In this document: in pieces, positions 34,182-44,030 of the stretch
How positions within the stretch are numbered: position 1 is the stretch's first letter
Layout of the letters: each line of letters opens with the position of its first letter
Source of the DNA: Mesorhizobium sp.
GTDB lineage: Bacteria > Pseudomonadota > Alphaproteobacteria > Rhizobiales > Rhizobiaceae
Direction: 5' to 3'
DNA length: 64,000 nt
Assembly (NCBI GenBank): GCA_004020365.1
Contig: SAQR01000037.1
Span: 1 to 64,000 of the forward strand
Program-made: the position numbers and the translations under genes
Notes under the pieces: model-generated
The model's input: the letters and a program-made list of their open reading frames with translations, nothing else
The model's database searches: none
Told to the model about the DNA's origin: nothing

Positions 34182-35621
34182 CTATGCGAGCCGTAGCCGC
34201 GCCCTCAGCTTGGCTACGAATTGGATAGCGGCGGCAGGGTCGACCAGCCAGGTCAGCCCGAAGAAAACCACTGCGCCAGCGGTGCCGCCGGCGGCGAGCG
34301 AGAAGATGGCCGGCATATTGCCGAGCAGAGCGCTGGCAAGGCTGGCGGCCAGCCCGGTGCTGAGCGAGATGACGACCGACATGCCGATGTCGCGCCATGG
34401 CACCGGCACCGGCGTGAGCCGTTCGCTGATGACGATGCAGGCTAAAAGGCCTGCCAGCGATCCGCCCGCCAGCGCCAAAGCTGCGCCGACCTCCGCCATC
34501 GGCGGGATCAACAGCACGGACAGTGCGATTGTCGACACCGAGCCGAAGGAATTGGCGATGATCAGCAGCCACGGCCGCTTGTGCGCGTGCACCACGGTGC
34601 CATAGACGAAGCTGGCGAGATTGGCACACAGCACGCTGAAGGCGATGATCGGAAAGAGCAGGCCGAAACGGCCGTGATATTCTAAGGGCAGCAGGAGTTG
34701 GGTGATATCGCTGCTGAGTGCGACCAGCATTGCCGCAACCGGCAGGCAAAGGCGCATCATCAAGGCCATCAATTGCGACAGCAACCGGCCCGATGCCGCA
34801 GGCCCGTCGTCGTCGAACCGGCTGACCACCTCGGGAAAGGCGCCCATGTTGATGGAATTGGCGACCATATCGATCGGCTGGCGGGCCAGTGCATAGGCTG
34901 CGGCGAAGATCGCCACCGCGCCGGCATCGTAATAGATCTTCAGGAACACACGCTCGGCGCTGTGCAGGCCGAAGCCTACCAGCGCCATGATGACCAGGGG
35001 CACGCCGAGGACGAAGAACTCCTTTTGGGTGAAGCGCGGCGGACCGGCAATCACGCGTCGGGATGCCATCATGCCCGCCGCGATGCCGGCGATCAAAACG
35101 CCGAGGCTCGAGCCGAGCGACACCGTCAGAAAAGAATCTTGGAACAGGACGATGGCGCCGATCGGCAGCGCGAGCTGCAGCAGGGCGCGCAGGAACTCGA
35201 ACATCGAATAGACCGAATGACGCTGCTGCATCTGCAGCACCGTCAACGCGTAGCGGCCGATGGAGCCGGCGATCAGATAGCTGCAGACGGCGATCGCGAA
35301 CTCGACCCAGCGCTCCGGCACGATCACTGCAGAGGCGACCACGGATACAATCAGCGCCAGCGCCGTGCTGGCAAGCAGCACCCGCCCGGCCAACATCAGG
35401 CTGCCGCGGCTGACGTCGCCTTTGCCGCCAAGCCTGAGCAATGCGATGCGCAGCCAGTTGGTGACCGCAATGTCGGTCATTTCGCCGACGGTCACCACCA
35501 GGGTCAGCAGGCCATACTCGGTCTGGTCGATCAACCGCGTCACGATGACCAGCAGGAGCAGCGCCGAAATCCGCGTCAGCAGGATCGCCGGGGCATAGAT
35601 GAGCGTGGAGCGCAGCAGCAA
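34182..35621 (-). CDS. Wzx-type polysaccharide flippase
   Basis: This 479-residue MOP-superfamily membrane protein has 12-14 hydrophobic helices over its whole length, starting MLLRSTLIYAPAILLTRISALLLLVIVTRL. It would flip the undecaprenyl-linked repeat unit across the inner membrane, upstream of the Wzy-like polymerase at 27855. It is transcribed against the flanking genes and divergently from the next glycosyltransferase. Confidence 0.85.
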   Translation of the reverse strand: MLLRSTLIYAPAILLTRISALLLLVIVTRLIDQTEYGLLTLVVTVGEMTDIAVTNWLRIALLRLGGKGDVSRGSLMLAGRVLLASTALALIVSVVASAVIVPERWVEFAIAVCSYLIAGSIGRYALTVLQMQQRHSVYSMFEFLRALLQLALPIGAIVLFQDSFLTVSLGSSLGVLIAGIAAGMMASRRVIAGPPRFTQKEFFVLGVPLVIMALVGFGLHSAERVFLKIYYDAGAVAIFAAAYALARQPIDMVANSINMGAFPEVVSRFDDDGPAASGRLLSQLMALMMRLCLPVAAMLVALSSDITQLLLPLEYHGRFGLLFPIIAFSVLCANLASFVYGTVVHAHKRPWLLIIANSFGSVSTIALSVLLIPPMAEVGAALALAGGSLAGLLACIVISERLTPVPVPWRDIGMSVVISLSTGLAASLASALLGNMPAIFSLAAGGTAGAVVFFGLTWLVDPAAAIQFVAKLRARLRLA

Positions 35622-35681
35622 AGGGTTGTCCCCGGAAAATTCACCGTCGATTAACCGTCGACCGGCGGAAAATCCAGCGCG

Positions 35682-36905
35682 ATGGCGGCAAACGGTGAAC
35701 AGATTCAGTTTGAACTAAAAGATTTGCCCAAAACTTACCGGGAACGTTTGTCTTGTGGTTACTCGGCCCGTGCTACCCAGAATACCATGCTGCAGAGTCT
35801 CGTACCCGATCGAAAAATACATGTCCTGGTCGCGACCCCTTCGGGTGTGTCGGGGCAGGGTGGCATCGACCGCATCATGGCGGCGCTCGATCGCGAACTC
35901 CATCGACAGGGAGATGGAAAGATCGAAGCGCGGTTCCTTTCCAGTCGCGGTTCGGGCTCAGTCGCGCTGTCAGTCTTCTACATGATTGGCTTTTGTCTTC
36001 GGATGTTGGTCGCGCGTCTTGCCGGCCGTGCCGACGTCGTTCACATCAACGTATCGAGCTTTGGCAGTACCTACCGCAAGATGGTCATCGCGAGGTGCGC
36101 GCGATTGCTCGGCATTCCCTATCTCTTGCATTTGCATGGAGCGCAATACCAGACGTTCTGGAAGGAAAACCGCAGCTTCATGAGCCGGCGCATCCGGCAT
36201 ATGTTCGAGCATGCCGATCGGATCGTGGTTCTGGGCCGTATCTGGCGCGACTTCGTGGCTGCACGGGCGCCAGGCGCGGCCGCGAACATAGTGATTGTGC
36301 CCAATGCTACCGAAGTGCCGTCGCTTGCCCATGTCGGTGGTGGAGACAGCGTTCACATCCTGTTCCTGGGCCGTGTCGGCGAGCGCAAGGGCGTGCCGCA
36401 ATTGCTTGATGCACTGCATGGCATGAACCCTGTCAAGAAGTGGCGCGCGACAATCGCCGGCGATGGTGACGTCGAGGCCGTACGGGCAAGATCGGCCGGG
36501 CTGGGGCTTGCCGGACGTATTGCCTTTCCAGGCTGGGTGGGTCCGAACGAGGTCGCATCGCTGATCGCTTCGGCCGACATTCTGGCGCTTCCCTCATTCG
36601 CCGAAAACCTCCCGGTCTCGGTCATCGAGGGAATGGCCTCCGGCCTCGCGGTGGTAACCACGCCCGTCGGTGCCGTAGAGGACATCATCATCGACAAGAA
36701 AACCGGGTTGCTGGTGCCGCCCGGCGATGTGGCGGCGCTGACCGAGGCACTGACAGAACTGGTCGACGACACGGCGCTGCGCGCCCGTCTTGGCTCGGCT
36801 GCCATGGCGGTGCACCGGGAACGGCTTCAGCTTTCATCGTTTGCGGCATCGATATGCCGTGTGTGGCATGAGGCGGCAAACGGCAGGCCCGGAGCAACAT
36901 CATGA
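35682..36905 (+). CDS. Glycosyltransferase, GT4-like (group 1)
   Basis: This GT-B enzyme of up to 407 residues has an N-terminal acceptor domain (VLVATPSGVSGQGGIDRIMAAL, then LLHLHGAQY) and a C-terminal donor domain with ILFLGRVGERKGVPQLLDAL and LPSFAENLPVSVIEGMASGLAVV. ATG 35787 (MLQSLVPDRK) may be the real start, because the first 35 codons look unrelated to the family. It overlaps the CapK-like gene by four bases, so the two act together. Confidence 0.85.
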   Translation: MAANGEQIQFELKDLPKTYRERLSCGYSARATQNTMLQSLVPDRKIHVLVATPSGVSGQGGIDRIMAALDRELHRQGDGKIEARFLSSRGSGSVALSVFYMIGFCLRMLVARLAGRADVVHINVSSFGSTYRKMVIARCARLLGIPYLLHLHGAQYQTFWKENRSFMSRRIRHMFEHADRIVVLGRIWRDFVAARAPGAAANIVIVPNATEVPSLAHVGGGDSVHILFLGRVGERKGVPQLLDALHGMNPVKKWRATIAGDGDVEAVRARSAGLGLAGRIAFPGWVGPNEVASLIASADILALPSFAENLPVSVIEGMASGLAVVTTPVGAVEDIIIDKKTGLLVPPGDVAALTEALTELVDDTALRARLGSAAMAVHRERLQLSSFAASICRVWHEAANGRPGATS

Positions 36906-38320
36906 ATTTTCTTGACGTAGCGCGCGGTGCCTATGTGCGAAGCCCGCCAGCGGTCAGGCGGCTGCTGGCGCCGATGCTGGCGCTGGCGCCAACTCGGGTG
37001 AAATTTGGTGCGACCTATCGGTCGTGGCGGAGCCGGATCGCCAAGGCCGCCGAGGATCCGGTCTATGCCGGGCAATTTCATCTGGCCGCGCTGCGCGCGC
37101 TATTGCAGAAAGCCCATGCGGGCAGTCCGTTCTATCGCGAATGGATCGACCAGGCCCTCGGTCCTGGCTTCGATCTGTCGACGCTGGGACTCGCCGACCT
37201 GCGCCGCCTCCCGGTGCTGTCCAAGGACATCCTGCGGACGGCTGGAACTGCAGCGTTGGCGGTGCCGATTGCCCAACTGGACGAGGCCTCCGGCAACGGC
37301 TCCAGCACCGACAAGCCATTTCGCTTCTATCTCGACAAGGATCGGAGCGCCCGCGAGATGGCGTTCGTGTACCACGTCTGGTCGCGGATCGGTTATGATG
37401 AAGACACGGCGCGCGTCTGCTTCCGCGGCTTCAGCCTCGATGCCACCGGCAAGCGACTGCATGAATGGGACCCGGCACTTCGCGAGCTAAGGCTCTCGGT
37501 CTTTCCAATGACGGTCGACGACGCCGATGTCTATCTCGACCTGATCGATGCGCGGGGGATCACCTATTTTTACGGCTATCCCTCGGCCATAGAGCTGTTT
37601 TGCCGGCATATGCGCGTGCTTGACCGAGTGCCAAAACGGCCCGTCAAGGGCATGATGATGATCTCAGAGCCAGTCCATCCCCATCAACGGCAGATCATCA
37701 GAAGCGTTCTTGGCAACATACCGCTGTCCTGCTTCTATGGGCTCAGCGAAAAGGTGATGTTCGCCGAAGAAACGCCCGGAGCCCCCGGCAGCTACGAGTT
37801 CAATCCTCTCTACGGCGTCGCCGAATTGGTCGATGCGGCAGGCGAGCCGGTAACAGAGACAGGCAAGGAGGGAAGGCTCGTCGGCACTGGCTTCCTGTCG
37901 ACCGGCATGCCTTTCATCCGCTACGATACCGGCGACTCTGCCCGATTGGTGGAATTACCGAATGAGGCAAACGGCCAGCGGCTTAGGGTCGAGGCTGTCA
38001 TGCCGCGCCGAAACGTCGACTATCTGGTGACCGCCGACGGCGGCCGGGTGGTGACGACGCATCTCGTGCCCGACGGTCCCGCATTCTTCGACGGCATAGA
38101 GGAACTGCAATTCTACCAGGAGCAGCCTGGCGAGGCATTGATTCGCTATATCCCGGCTGCCGGGGCGGCACCTGCCTGCGCCGCGCGACTCGCCGAGACG
38201 TTGGTCAACCGCACAAACGGTCGTATCCGGTTTTGCCTGAAAGCCGTGGACCGCATTGCCGCCGGGCGCGGCGGCAAGCGGGCGCTCATCAACCAGCAGC
38301 TCGACATGTCGCGTTACTGA
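36902..38320 (+). CDS. CapK/PaaK-like adenylate-forming enzyme of a polysaccharide locus
   Basis: This 472-residue protein is related to phenylacetate-CoA ligase and coenzyme F390 synthetase, the group annotated as CapK in capsule loci. Motifs include GNGSSTDKPFRFYLDKDRSA for the phosphate-binding loop, FYGLSEKVMFAEE and FIRYDTGDSARL. It probably activates an acyl or amino-acid group for decoration of the polymer; the substrate is unknown. It is coupled to the preceding glycosyltransferase and overlaps the convergent GH5 gene by seven bases. Confidence 0.75.
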   Translation: MNFLDVARGAYVRSPPAVRRLLAPMLALAPTRVKFGATYRSWRSRIAKAAEDPVYAGQFHLAALRALLQKAHAGSPFYREWIDQALGPGFDLSTLGLADLRRLPVLSKDILRTAGTAALAVPIAQLDEASGNGSSTDKPFRFYLDKDRSAREMAFVYHVWSRIGYDEDTARVCFRGFSLDATGKRLHEWDPALRELRLSVFPMTVDDADVYLDLIDARGITYFYGYPSAIELFCRHMRVLDRVPKRPVKGMMMISEPVHPHQRQIIRSVLGNIPLSCFYGLSEKVMFAEETPGAPGSYEFNPLYGVAELVDAAGEPVTETGKEGRLVGTGFLSTGMPFIRYDTGDSARLVELPNEANGQRLRVEAVMPRRNVDYLVTADGGRVVTTHLVPDGPAFFDGIEELQFYQEQPGEALIRYIPAAGAAPACAARLAETLVNRTNGRIRFCLKAVDRIAAGRGGKRALINQQLDMSRY

Positions 38321-39561
38321 GACGCAAGGCCCAGCGCTCGTACCAGCCCGGCATCAGCTACGGGCGGTCCGTCGGGAAGGATCAGCGACATCCCATGCGG
38401 ATTGGCGAATTCCCAGACAGACCAGGGTATCGCGAAGCGTTCCGCCTGCTGGCGCACCGCCTCGATGTAGCGCTGACGGTCAGCGTCGAACGCGCCCATG
38501 CGGCCGTCCGCAGACATCAGGATGACGCCGAATTCGCCCATGAACAGCCGCCGGCCTGGAATGCTGTGCGCCTCGGCCCAGTCGACCGCCTGACGGAAGC
38601 TCGCCTCGAGTTGGCTCGGCCCCCAATTCTGCTCGAAATACCGGGCGATTGCTTCGCGCGCCGCGACCATGTTCATCACCTGCTCGACCGGGCTCAAGCC
38701 GGCGGCGTCCATCTGCGCCTTGAGGGTTTCGGTCACCTTTTCGGGCGTGCTGCTGTCGGCCGGCCAGGGCAGCCCCGAGGCAAAAGCGCCTGTCCCGTCG
38801 GACCGCTGGTGCGTGAAACTGTGCGGCTCGTACATATGGAAGCTGTAGTAGACGTTCGGATCGTCAAAGCCCGGGGTGAGATTGACCAGTCCGGCAATGC
38901 TGCCGCCACAGGCGCCTGTTGCAACGATGGTCAGTTCGCTGCTGACTGCGCGAATATCGCGGACCGTGTCTGCCATGATCCGCTGCCAGTCATCGCTGCC
39001 GCTCGAATCACAGGGGTAGTATGCCGGCTCATTGTAAGGCTCGAGGGCCACCTTGTCGGTGCCCACCCTGGCCAGCATGGTGGCGACCGCCACAACCATT
39101 TCGCGATAGTTGGCAACGCCTTCACTTTCGGCGCCGTCATAAATCATCTCCATGCTGTAGGCCGGAACCTGGGTGACGCCGTGCAGGTCGAAAACCACTT
39201 TTAGGCCGGCCGACGTGATCCGCTCGACGGCGGCGGAAAGTATGTCCAGCGCCTGCTGGCGTCTGGCGCCCTTGCTGGCAAGCAGAGGACCGGGATCGAC
39301 GCTCAGCCGGACGAAGTCGAAGCCCATCGATCGAATGCGCGCAAACGCGTCGCCATCCGGCCAGTCGGTGATTGGCCTATCTCCAGCGCGCCACTCCTGC
39401 TCGCTGCGATAGGGCGGCCAACGGTAGGATCCATCGTCCTCCACCGGCGACCAGTTGAGCCATTCATGCACGCCAACGCCGCGCTGCAGCGGGATCGGCG
39501 CGGCGCTGGCGGCTATCGCCATGCCGAGCATCCATGCTGCAACAAACGCCGTCCTGCTCAT
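38314..39561 (-). CDS. Secreted glycoside hydrolase family 5 protein
   Basis: This 415-residue enzyme has a signal peptide (MSRTAFVAAWMLGMAIAASA). The (beta/alpha)8 GH5 domain has LEPYNEPAYYPC with the acid/base Glu in NEP, HMYEPHSF, and FMGEFGV with the nucleophile Glu near the end. GH5 enzymes cut beta-glucans, mannans and related chains. In a polysaccharide export locus it would trim or release the product, as seen for other secretion-linked hydrolases. The start at 39561 is chosen for the signal peptide. Confidence 0.85.
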   Translation of the reverse strand: MSRTAFVAAWMLGMAIAASAAPIPLQRGVGVHEWLNWSPVEDDGSYRWPPYRSEQEWRAGDRPITDWPDGDAFARIRSMGFDFVRLSVDPGPLLASKGARRQQALDILSAAVERITSAGLKVVFDLHGVTQVPAYSMEMIYDGAESEGVANYREMVVAVATMLARVGTDKVALEPYNEPAYYPCDSSGSDDWQRIMADTVRDIRAVSSELTIVATGACGGSIAGLVNLTPGFDDPNVYYSFHMYEPHSFTHQRSDGTGAFASGLPWPADSSTPEKVTETLKAQMDAAGLSPVEQVMNMVAAREAIARYFEQNWGPSQLEASFRQAVDWAEAHSIPGRRLFMGEFGVILMSADGRMGAFDADRQRYIEAVRQQAERFAIPWSVWEFANPHGMSLILPDGPPVADAGLVRALGLASQ

Positions 39562-39676
39562 CGCCACTCTCTCCGTTTCATGGTCGGAGATATTAACCGC
39601 AGGATCGTAAAAGAGGATTGCGGTCGCGCGGCTTTTCGACGGCATGGTATACAAGAATAAACCCTGGCGGAGCGGT

Positions 39677-41584
39677 ATGAGAATCGGCTGGTACATCAAC
39701 CGGTTGCGCAGCATGGAGCCGGCTGAGGTGTTGCACCGGCTGGGCGAGCAGCGTCGAAGGATCGCTTCGCGCCGCCGCGACGGCGGCTGGCAGCGCTATG
39801 CTTCGCCCTGGTTGCATCCAGTGCTGCGTGGATTGCGCGACGCCGTGCTGGCTGCGACACCGGCACAACGGCAAGCCATAGCGGCGGCGGCGCAAAACAC
39901 GCTCGGCGGCGAGTTTTCCGCACTTGGGCGGACATGGCCGCGGCGCGATCTCGATCGACTGTTTCCTCCCGAGCTTTGGCGCCTTGATCCGGTGACCGGC
40001 AGGCTTTGGCCGGGTGCCGAGGCCCATACTTTCGATATCGATTTTCGCCATGGCGGCGGCCGCGGCGACGTAAAATACGTGTGGGAGATCAACCGGCTGC
40101 AGCAGTTGCCGCCACTGGCCGCTCACCTGCTTGTCGCCGGCGACGACCAGTCCCGGAGGGCCATAGAGACGGCGATCGACAGCTGGCATTCAGCCAACCC
40201 GCCGTTTCGGGGGGTTGGCTGGGCCTCCGGCATCGAAGTCGCGCTGCGAGCCATCAGCCTGATTGTCACCATGGACCTCGTCGGCGACCGATTGGTCGCG
40301 GCGACACGGCAGCAAGTGGGCGAAATACTGGCGGCAAGCGCCTATTGGCTGCCGCGGTTTCCTTCCCGGTTTTCCTCCGCCAACAATCATCTCGTCGCAG
40401 AACTGGCGGGCGAGTATCTGATCGGCCTGGCGTTGGGAGCCGCACCCGACGCTGCACGCGAAGCCCTCCTGGCTGAGGCGCGTAAGCAGATTCTCGTCGA
40501 TGGCGCCGGTGCCGAGCAGACCCCGACATACGCGGCCTTCACCGCCGAACTCATCTTGCTGTGCGCCGCTGCTGCCCGCCAGGCTGGAGCGCCGTTTGCC
40601 TCGCCCGTCGAAGCGCGTCTGGCCGCTTTTGCCAATTTCGTCGCCTGGCTGCCGCCAGCCGCCGGCTTTGGCGACGATGACGAAGGTCGCGTGCTGACGC
40701 TCGGGGACGAGCCGGATTATATCCGATCCGTCGCCGCCGCCATCCATGGCTTTCTACGGATGCCGGGCAACCCGGCGGAACCTGACGATTTTCGGGCGCT
40801 TGTCTTTGGCACGCCGCCGGAGCCGGCAGCGGCGTCGCGTGGGCTGCAAACGTTCACGCAAGGCGGGCTCTCCGTCTGGCGCGGCGAGATGAATGGCCGC
40901 AGCATCGATCTGACATTCGACCACGGCCCGCTCGGCTATCTCTCGATAGCGGCTCACGGCCATGCCGACGCGCTGTCGCTCACCTTGTACATCGATGGCG
41001 AGCCGGTGCTGGTCGACCCCGGCACCTGGCTCTATGGTTCGGGAGGCGTCTGGCGCGACTGGTTTCGCTCAACACCGGCGCATAACACGCTGAATATCGA
41101 GGGCAAAAGCCAAAGCATCATCGCCGGGATGTTCAACTGGTCGCACAAGGCGGTTGCGGAGTTGTTGGAGAGCGAGCCGGGAACGTACTGGAAGCTGCGC
41201 GCCCGCCATGACGGCTATAAAAGCCGCTTCGGCGTCGTGCATCAGCGCACCGTGACGCAACAGGCCGACGGCATCGTCGTGATCGATCAACTGCTCGGCG
41301 GCAGGCGCGTGGCCGAGGTCGTCTTTCAACTCGCAGCCGGCCTCGGCACCGACCGGGAAGAAAACACGGTCACGGTACTGCGCGGCGATGAGCCGCTGAT
41401 AGCCATGCGCTTTCCGGACGCTGCGGTCGACATCCGTGCCGGCGGCGATGCACCGGGGCAGGGCGGCTGGGTTTCGCCGCGTTTTGGCGCCAGGCAGCCG
41501 GCCGAACGCATCGCCTGGCGTGGCGAAGTGGGCGAAGACGGAATTGAGATACACCTCGCGGCAATCCCCCCGCCACTACGATAG
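39677..41584 (+). CDS. Heparinase II/III-family protein
   Basis: This 635-residue protein has an N-terminal alpha-toroid (about 60-330) and a C-terminal beta-sandwich with HGHADALSLTLYIDGEPVLVDPGTWLYGSGG, the heparinase II/III hallmark. No clear signal peptide is seen at the N-terminus (MRIGWYINRLRSMEPAEVLHRLGEQ), which is typical of the many bacterial loci where this family accompanies uronic-acid polysaccharides. A role in cleaving a uronic-acid-containing chain agrees with ManNAcA synthesis in the locus. GGCGGAG upstream supports the ATG at 39677. Confidence 0.85.
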   Translation: MRIGWYINRLRSMEPAEVLHRLGEQRRRIASRRRDGGWQRYASPWLHPVLRGLRDAVLAATPAQRQAIAAAAQNTLGGEFSALGRTWPRRDLDRLFPPELWRLDPVTGRLWPGAEAHTFDIDFRHGGGRGDVKYVWEINRLQQLPPLAAHLLVAGDDQSRRAIETAIDSWHSANPPFRGVGWASGIEVALRAISLIVTMDLVGDRLVAATRQQVGEILAASAYWLPRFPSRFSSANNHLVAELAGEYLIGLALGAAPDAAREALLAEARKQILVDGAGAEQTPTYAAFTAELILLCAAAARQAGAPFASPVEARLAAFANFVAWLPPAAGFGDDDEGRVLTLGDEPDYIRSVAAAIHGFLRMPGNPAEPDDFRALVFGTPPEPAAASRGLQTFTQGGLSVWRGEMNGRSIDLTFDHGPLGYLSIAAHGHADALSLTLYIDGEPVLVDPGTWLYGSGGVWRDWFRSTPAHNTLNIEGKSQSIIAGMFNWSHKAVAELLESEPGTYWKLRARHDGYKSRFGVVHQRTVTQQADGIVVIDQLLGGRRVAEVVFQLAAGLGTDREENTVTVLRGDEPLIAMRFPDAAVDIRAGGDAPGQGGWVSPRFGARQPAERIAWRGEVGEDGIEIHLAAIPPPLR

Positions 41585-41742
41585 GGGCCGCTACGATAGC
41601 GACTATCCGGCGGTCCGGGCCGTATTCGAGATTAATTACATCAGGACATTTAGCGTTTTGTTACGGTTGAACTGCTAGTCTGGCGCAAATCCGGCATGCT
41701 TTTTGCTCTTTGCAGCCGCAATAGCCACCTGGTTGCGGGCAC

Positions 41743-42807
41743 ATGCAGTGGGTTTGGCAATTTTTTGCTTCACGATTCGCCGGACAGCCATTTTACGGCC
41801 CAGGAGCCACTGCACCGATGTTTTCTCAATTCGCCGGATTGATTGTGGAAAAGCTTTCGAACGTCGATCTGGTGACGCTCGGCCTCCTGTTTTTCACCGC
41901 ACTGGGAAGCGCGGTGCTCGCTTACTGGCGGACCGTCGAGCATAAATCCCTCAGGGATTTTTTCGATTTCGCTTTCCCGGCGGAAGTCATCCTGCACCCG
42001 TCGGCAAGAGCGGATGTCCTATTTTGGGTCACCAAACGGGCGATAATGCCATTCCTGCTCATCCCTGCCGGCGTCACCTTCGTTGCTGCCGTGGGCTATG
42101 CGACGCACCAGGCAGTCGGCTGGCTGCTTGATATCCAGGCGCCGCTCATCGGCGGTCCGGCCGGACCGGTGACGATCGTCCTCTTCACCGCAACCATGCT
42201 GATCGCCTACGACATTTCGTACTACCTCTACCATGTCGCCCAGCATCACTTCGCGTTCCTGTGGGAATTGCACAAGGTGCATCATTCGGCCGAGGTGATG
42301 GTGGGAATCACCAAGGACCGGGTTCACCCGCTGGACGACCTGATCAACCGTATCTGGGATGGCGTCATCCCGGGGATCTGCTTCGGCATCTGGAGCCTGA
42401 TCGCGCTCGATCCAGTAGAGATCGCCATCTTCGGCATCAACGTCTATGTCATCCGCAACATCCTGATGATGGACTTTGTTCGTCATACCCATTTCAAGAT
42501 TTCCTTCGGCCCGTTGAACAACATCATCCTGTGTCCGCACTGGCACCAGGTGCACCACAGCATCGATCCTCGCCACTACGACAAGAATTTTGGCCTGCTG
42601 TTTTCGTTCTGGGATCGCCTCTTCGGGACGCAGTTTGTCCCAGATCCGGATGAAGACCTCAAATTTGGCCTGATCGATCGCGATGTGCGCGACTATCAAT
42701 CGCTGTTTGGGCTTTACATCCTGCCGCTCAGGAAGATGGCAGGGCACGTCCGCAGATTGTTCCAGAGGCGTCCCGATGCCATCGCACAGGATCGTTCCCC
42801 TTCATGA
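41743..42807 (+). CDS. Fatty acid hydroxylase/sterol desaturase-family membrane protein
   Basis: This di-iron membrane enzyme of up to 354 residues has the His boxes HVAQHH (about residue 166), HKVHHS and HWHQVHH, with four or more hydrophobic helices. Family members hydroxylate or desaturate lipids. ATG 41818 (MFSQFAGL) is a possible shorter start. It overlaps the acyltransferase gene by four bases, suggesting a joint role in lipid or acyl-group modification around the polysaccharide locus. Confidence 0.82.
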   Translation: MQWVWQFFASRFAGQPFYGPGATAPMFSQFAGLIVEKLSNVDLVTLGLLFFTALGSAVLAYWRTVEHKSLRDFFDFAFPAEVILHPSARADVLFWVTKRAIMPFLLIPAGVTFVAAVGYATHQAVGWLLDIQAPLIGGPAGPVTIVLFTATMLIAYDISYYLYHVAQHHFAFLWELHKVHHSAEVMVGITKDRVHPLDDLINRIWDGVIPGICFGIWSLIALDPVEIAIFGINVYVIRNILMMDFVRHTHFKISFGPLNNIILCPHWHQVHHSIDPRHYDKNFGLLFSFWDRLFGTQFVPDPDEDLKFGLIDRDVRDYQSLFGLYILPLRKMAGHVRRLFQRRPDAIAQDRSPS

Positions 42808-43934
42808 ACACCATTGTATCGATTGACGCTTCGAGCGCAGAGCGCCTGGAAGTCGTCCGTTCGGCGGATCGCCTGGCTGCGATCGAAGCCGATTGGGTGC
42901 ATCTGTGGAATCGCACCGATGGGCTGGTCTTTCAGAGTCATGCCTGGATTTCGGCCTGGTGGAATACCATAGCCGACCGTGACCAGCGCGCGCTGCGGAT
43001 CGGCCTGGTCTGGAATGGTGACAGGCTCGTTGCTGTCCTTCCCATGGCAATCGGCAAGCGCAAAGGCCTGCGGTTTCTCGAATGGGCGGCCAACAGCTAT
43101 ACCGACTATGGCGATATTCTGGTTGCTCCGGAATGCTCGTTATCGGCCCTGCAGGACGCATGGGCCCGGATCTGTGAGGCCGGTGGCTTCGATATTGCCT
43201 TTCTCAATCGTCTCTTGCCGGGTGCGGCGGCACGCAAGATTTTCACCCCGGACACCTCCAGCGGGATCAGGCTTCGCCCCAATCACAGGGAGGAAGTCAG
43301 TTATCGCGTCGCCGGACAGTGGGCGAGCGGAGAAGCGTGGTTCGCGGAGCAGTCGAAAAAGACACGGCAAAACTATCGGCGCGGCGTCAAGACGTTGCAA
43401 GAAGCAGGCGAAGCGAAATTTCGCCTGCTTGCGCCAGACGAGCCACTGCAGCCGGTGCTGGACCGGCTCTCTGCCCTGAAGCGCAGATGGCTGGTCGAGC
43501 GCAAGCGTGAATCGCAACTTTTCGAAGAGGGAGCGCCGGTACTGGCCGCACTCGTTGAGGCGCTGGCGCACGCCGGCGTGCTGCACATTTTCGTACTTGA
43601 ATGCGATGGCGCGATGGTCGCGGTTTCCATCAACTTCGTCCAGCACCACACCATGATGGCGTTCGTGACCACTTTCGATCCGGATTTCAGCCAGGCGTCG
43701 CCGGGCATGATCCTGATGATGGATTACATACAGTGGTCGTTCGATCACGGCTTGGGCACGGTCGATTTCCTGTGCGGCGCAGAGGCGTTCAAGCATAAAT
43801 TCGCAACGCAGGGCGTTGTCCTGCAATCCGTTCTTGGGACGCGCACGGCGCAAGGCTCGCTCGCCTCCCTTGCCGATCGTATGCGTCAGAGGGTCCGGCA
43901 TGCACGCGGGCGCGGATTGGCAACGACAGCTTGA
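42804..43934 (+). CDS. CelD/BioF2-like GNAT acyltransferase (FemAB-like)
   Basis: This 376-residue cytoplasmic protein has the GNAT fold of the CelD group. The N-terminal half has FQSHAWISAWWNTIAD; the C-terminal half has LHIFVLECDGAMVAVSINFV and FDHGLGTVDFLCGAEAFKHKFATQ. Such proteins modify sugars of exported polysaccharides in alpha-proteobacteria, as HfsK does for Caulobacter holdfast. It is the last plus-strand gene of the polysaccharide locus. Confidence 0.8.
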   Translation: MNTIVSIDASSAERLEVVRSADRLAAIEADWVHLWNRTDGLVFQSHAWISAWWNTIADRDQRALRIGLVWNGDRLVAVLPMAIGKRKGLRFLEWAANSYTDYGDILVAPECSLSALQDAWARICEAGGFDIAFLNRLLPGAAARKIFTPDTSSGIRLRPNHREEVSYRVAGQWASGEAWFAEQSKKTRQNYRRGVKTLQEAGEAKFRLLAPDEPLQPVLDRLSALKRRWLVERKRESQLFEEGAPVLAALVEALAHAGVLHIFVLECDGAMVAVSINFVQHHTMMAFVTTFDPDFSQASPGMILMMDYIQWSFDHGLGTVDFLCGAEAFKHKFATQGVVLQSVLGTRTAQGSLASLADRMRQRVRHARGRGLATTA

Positions 43935-44030
43935 TTTCGGCTTGATCGGTGCCGGAACGCCGTGTCCGACCGGCAATGGCAAGCGGTGTCCTATCGCTTT
44001 CCTAATCGGGTCGTCGACAGCACGAACCGC

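Noticed and set aside
39677-41584. Alginate lyase assignment for the heparinase-like protein
   Set aside because: The heparinase II/III C-terminal motif is clear, but nothing sets alginate as substrate and the locus points to a ManNAcA polymer.
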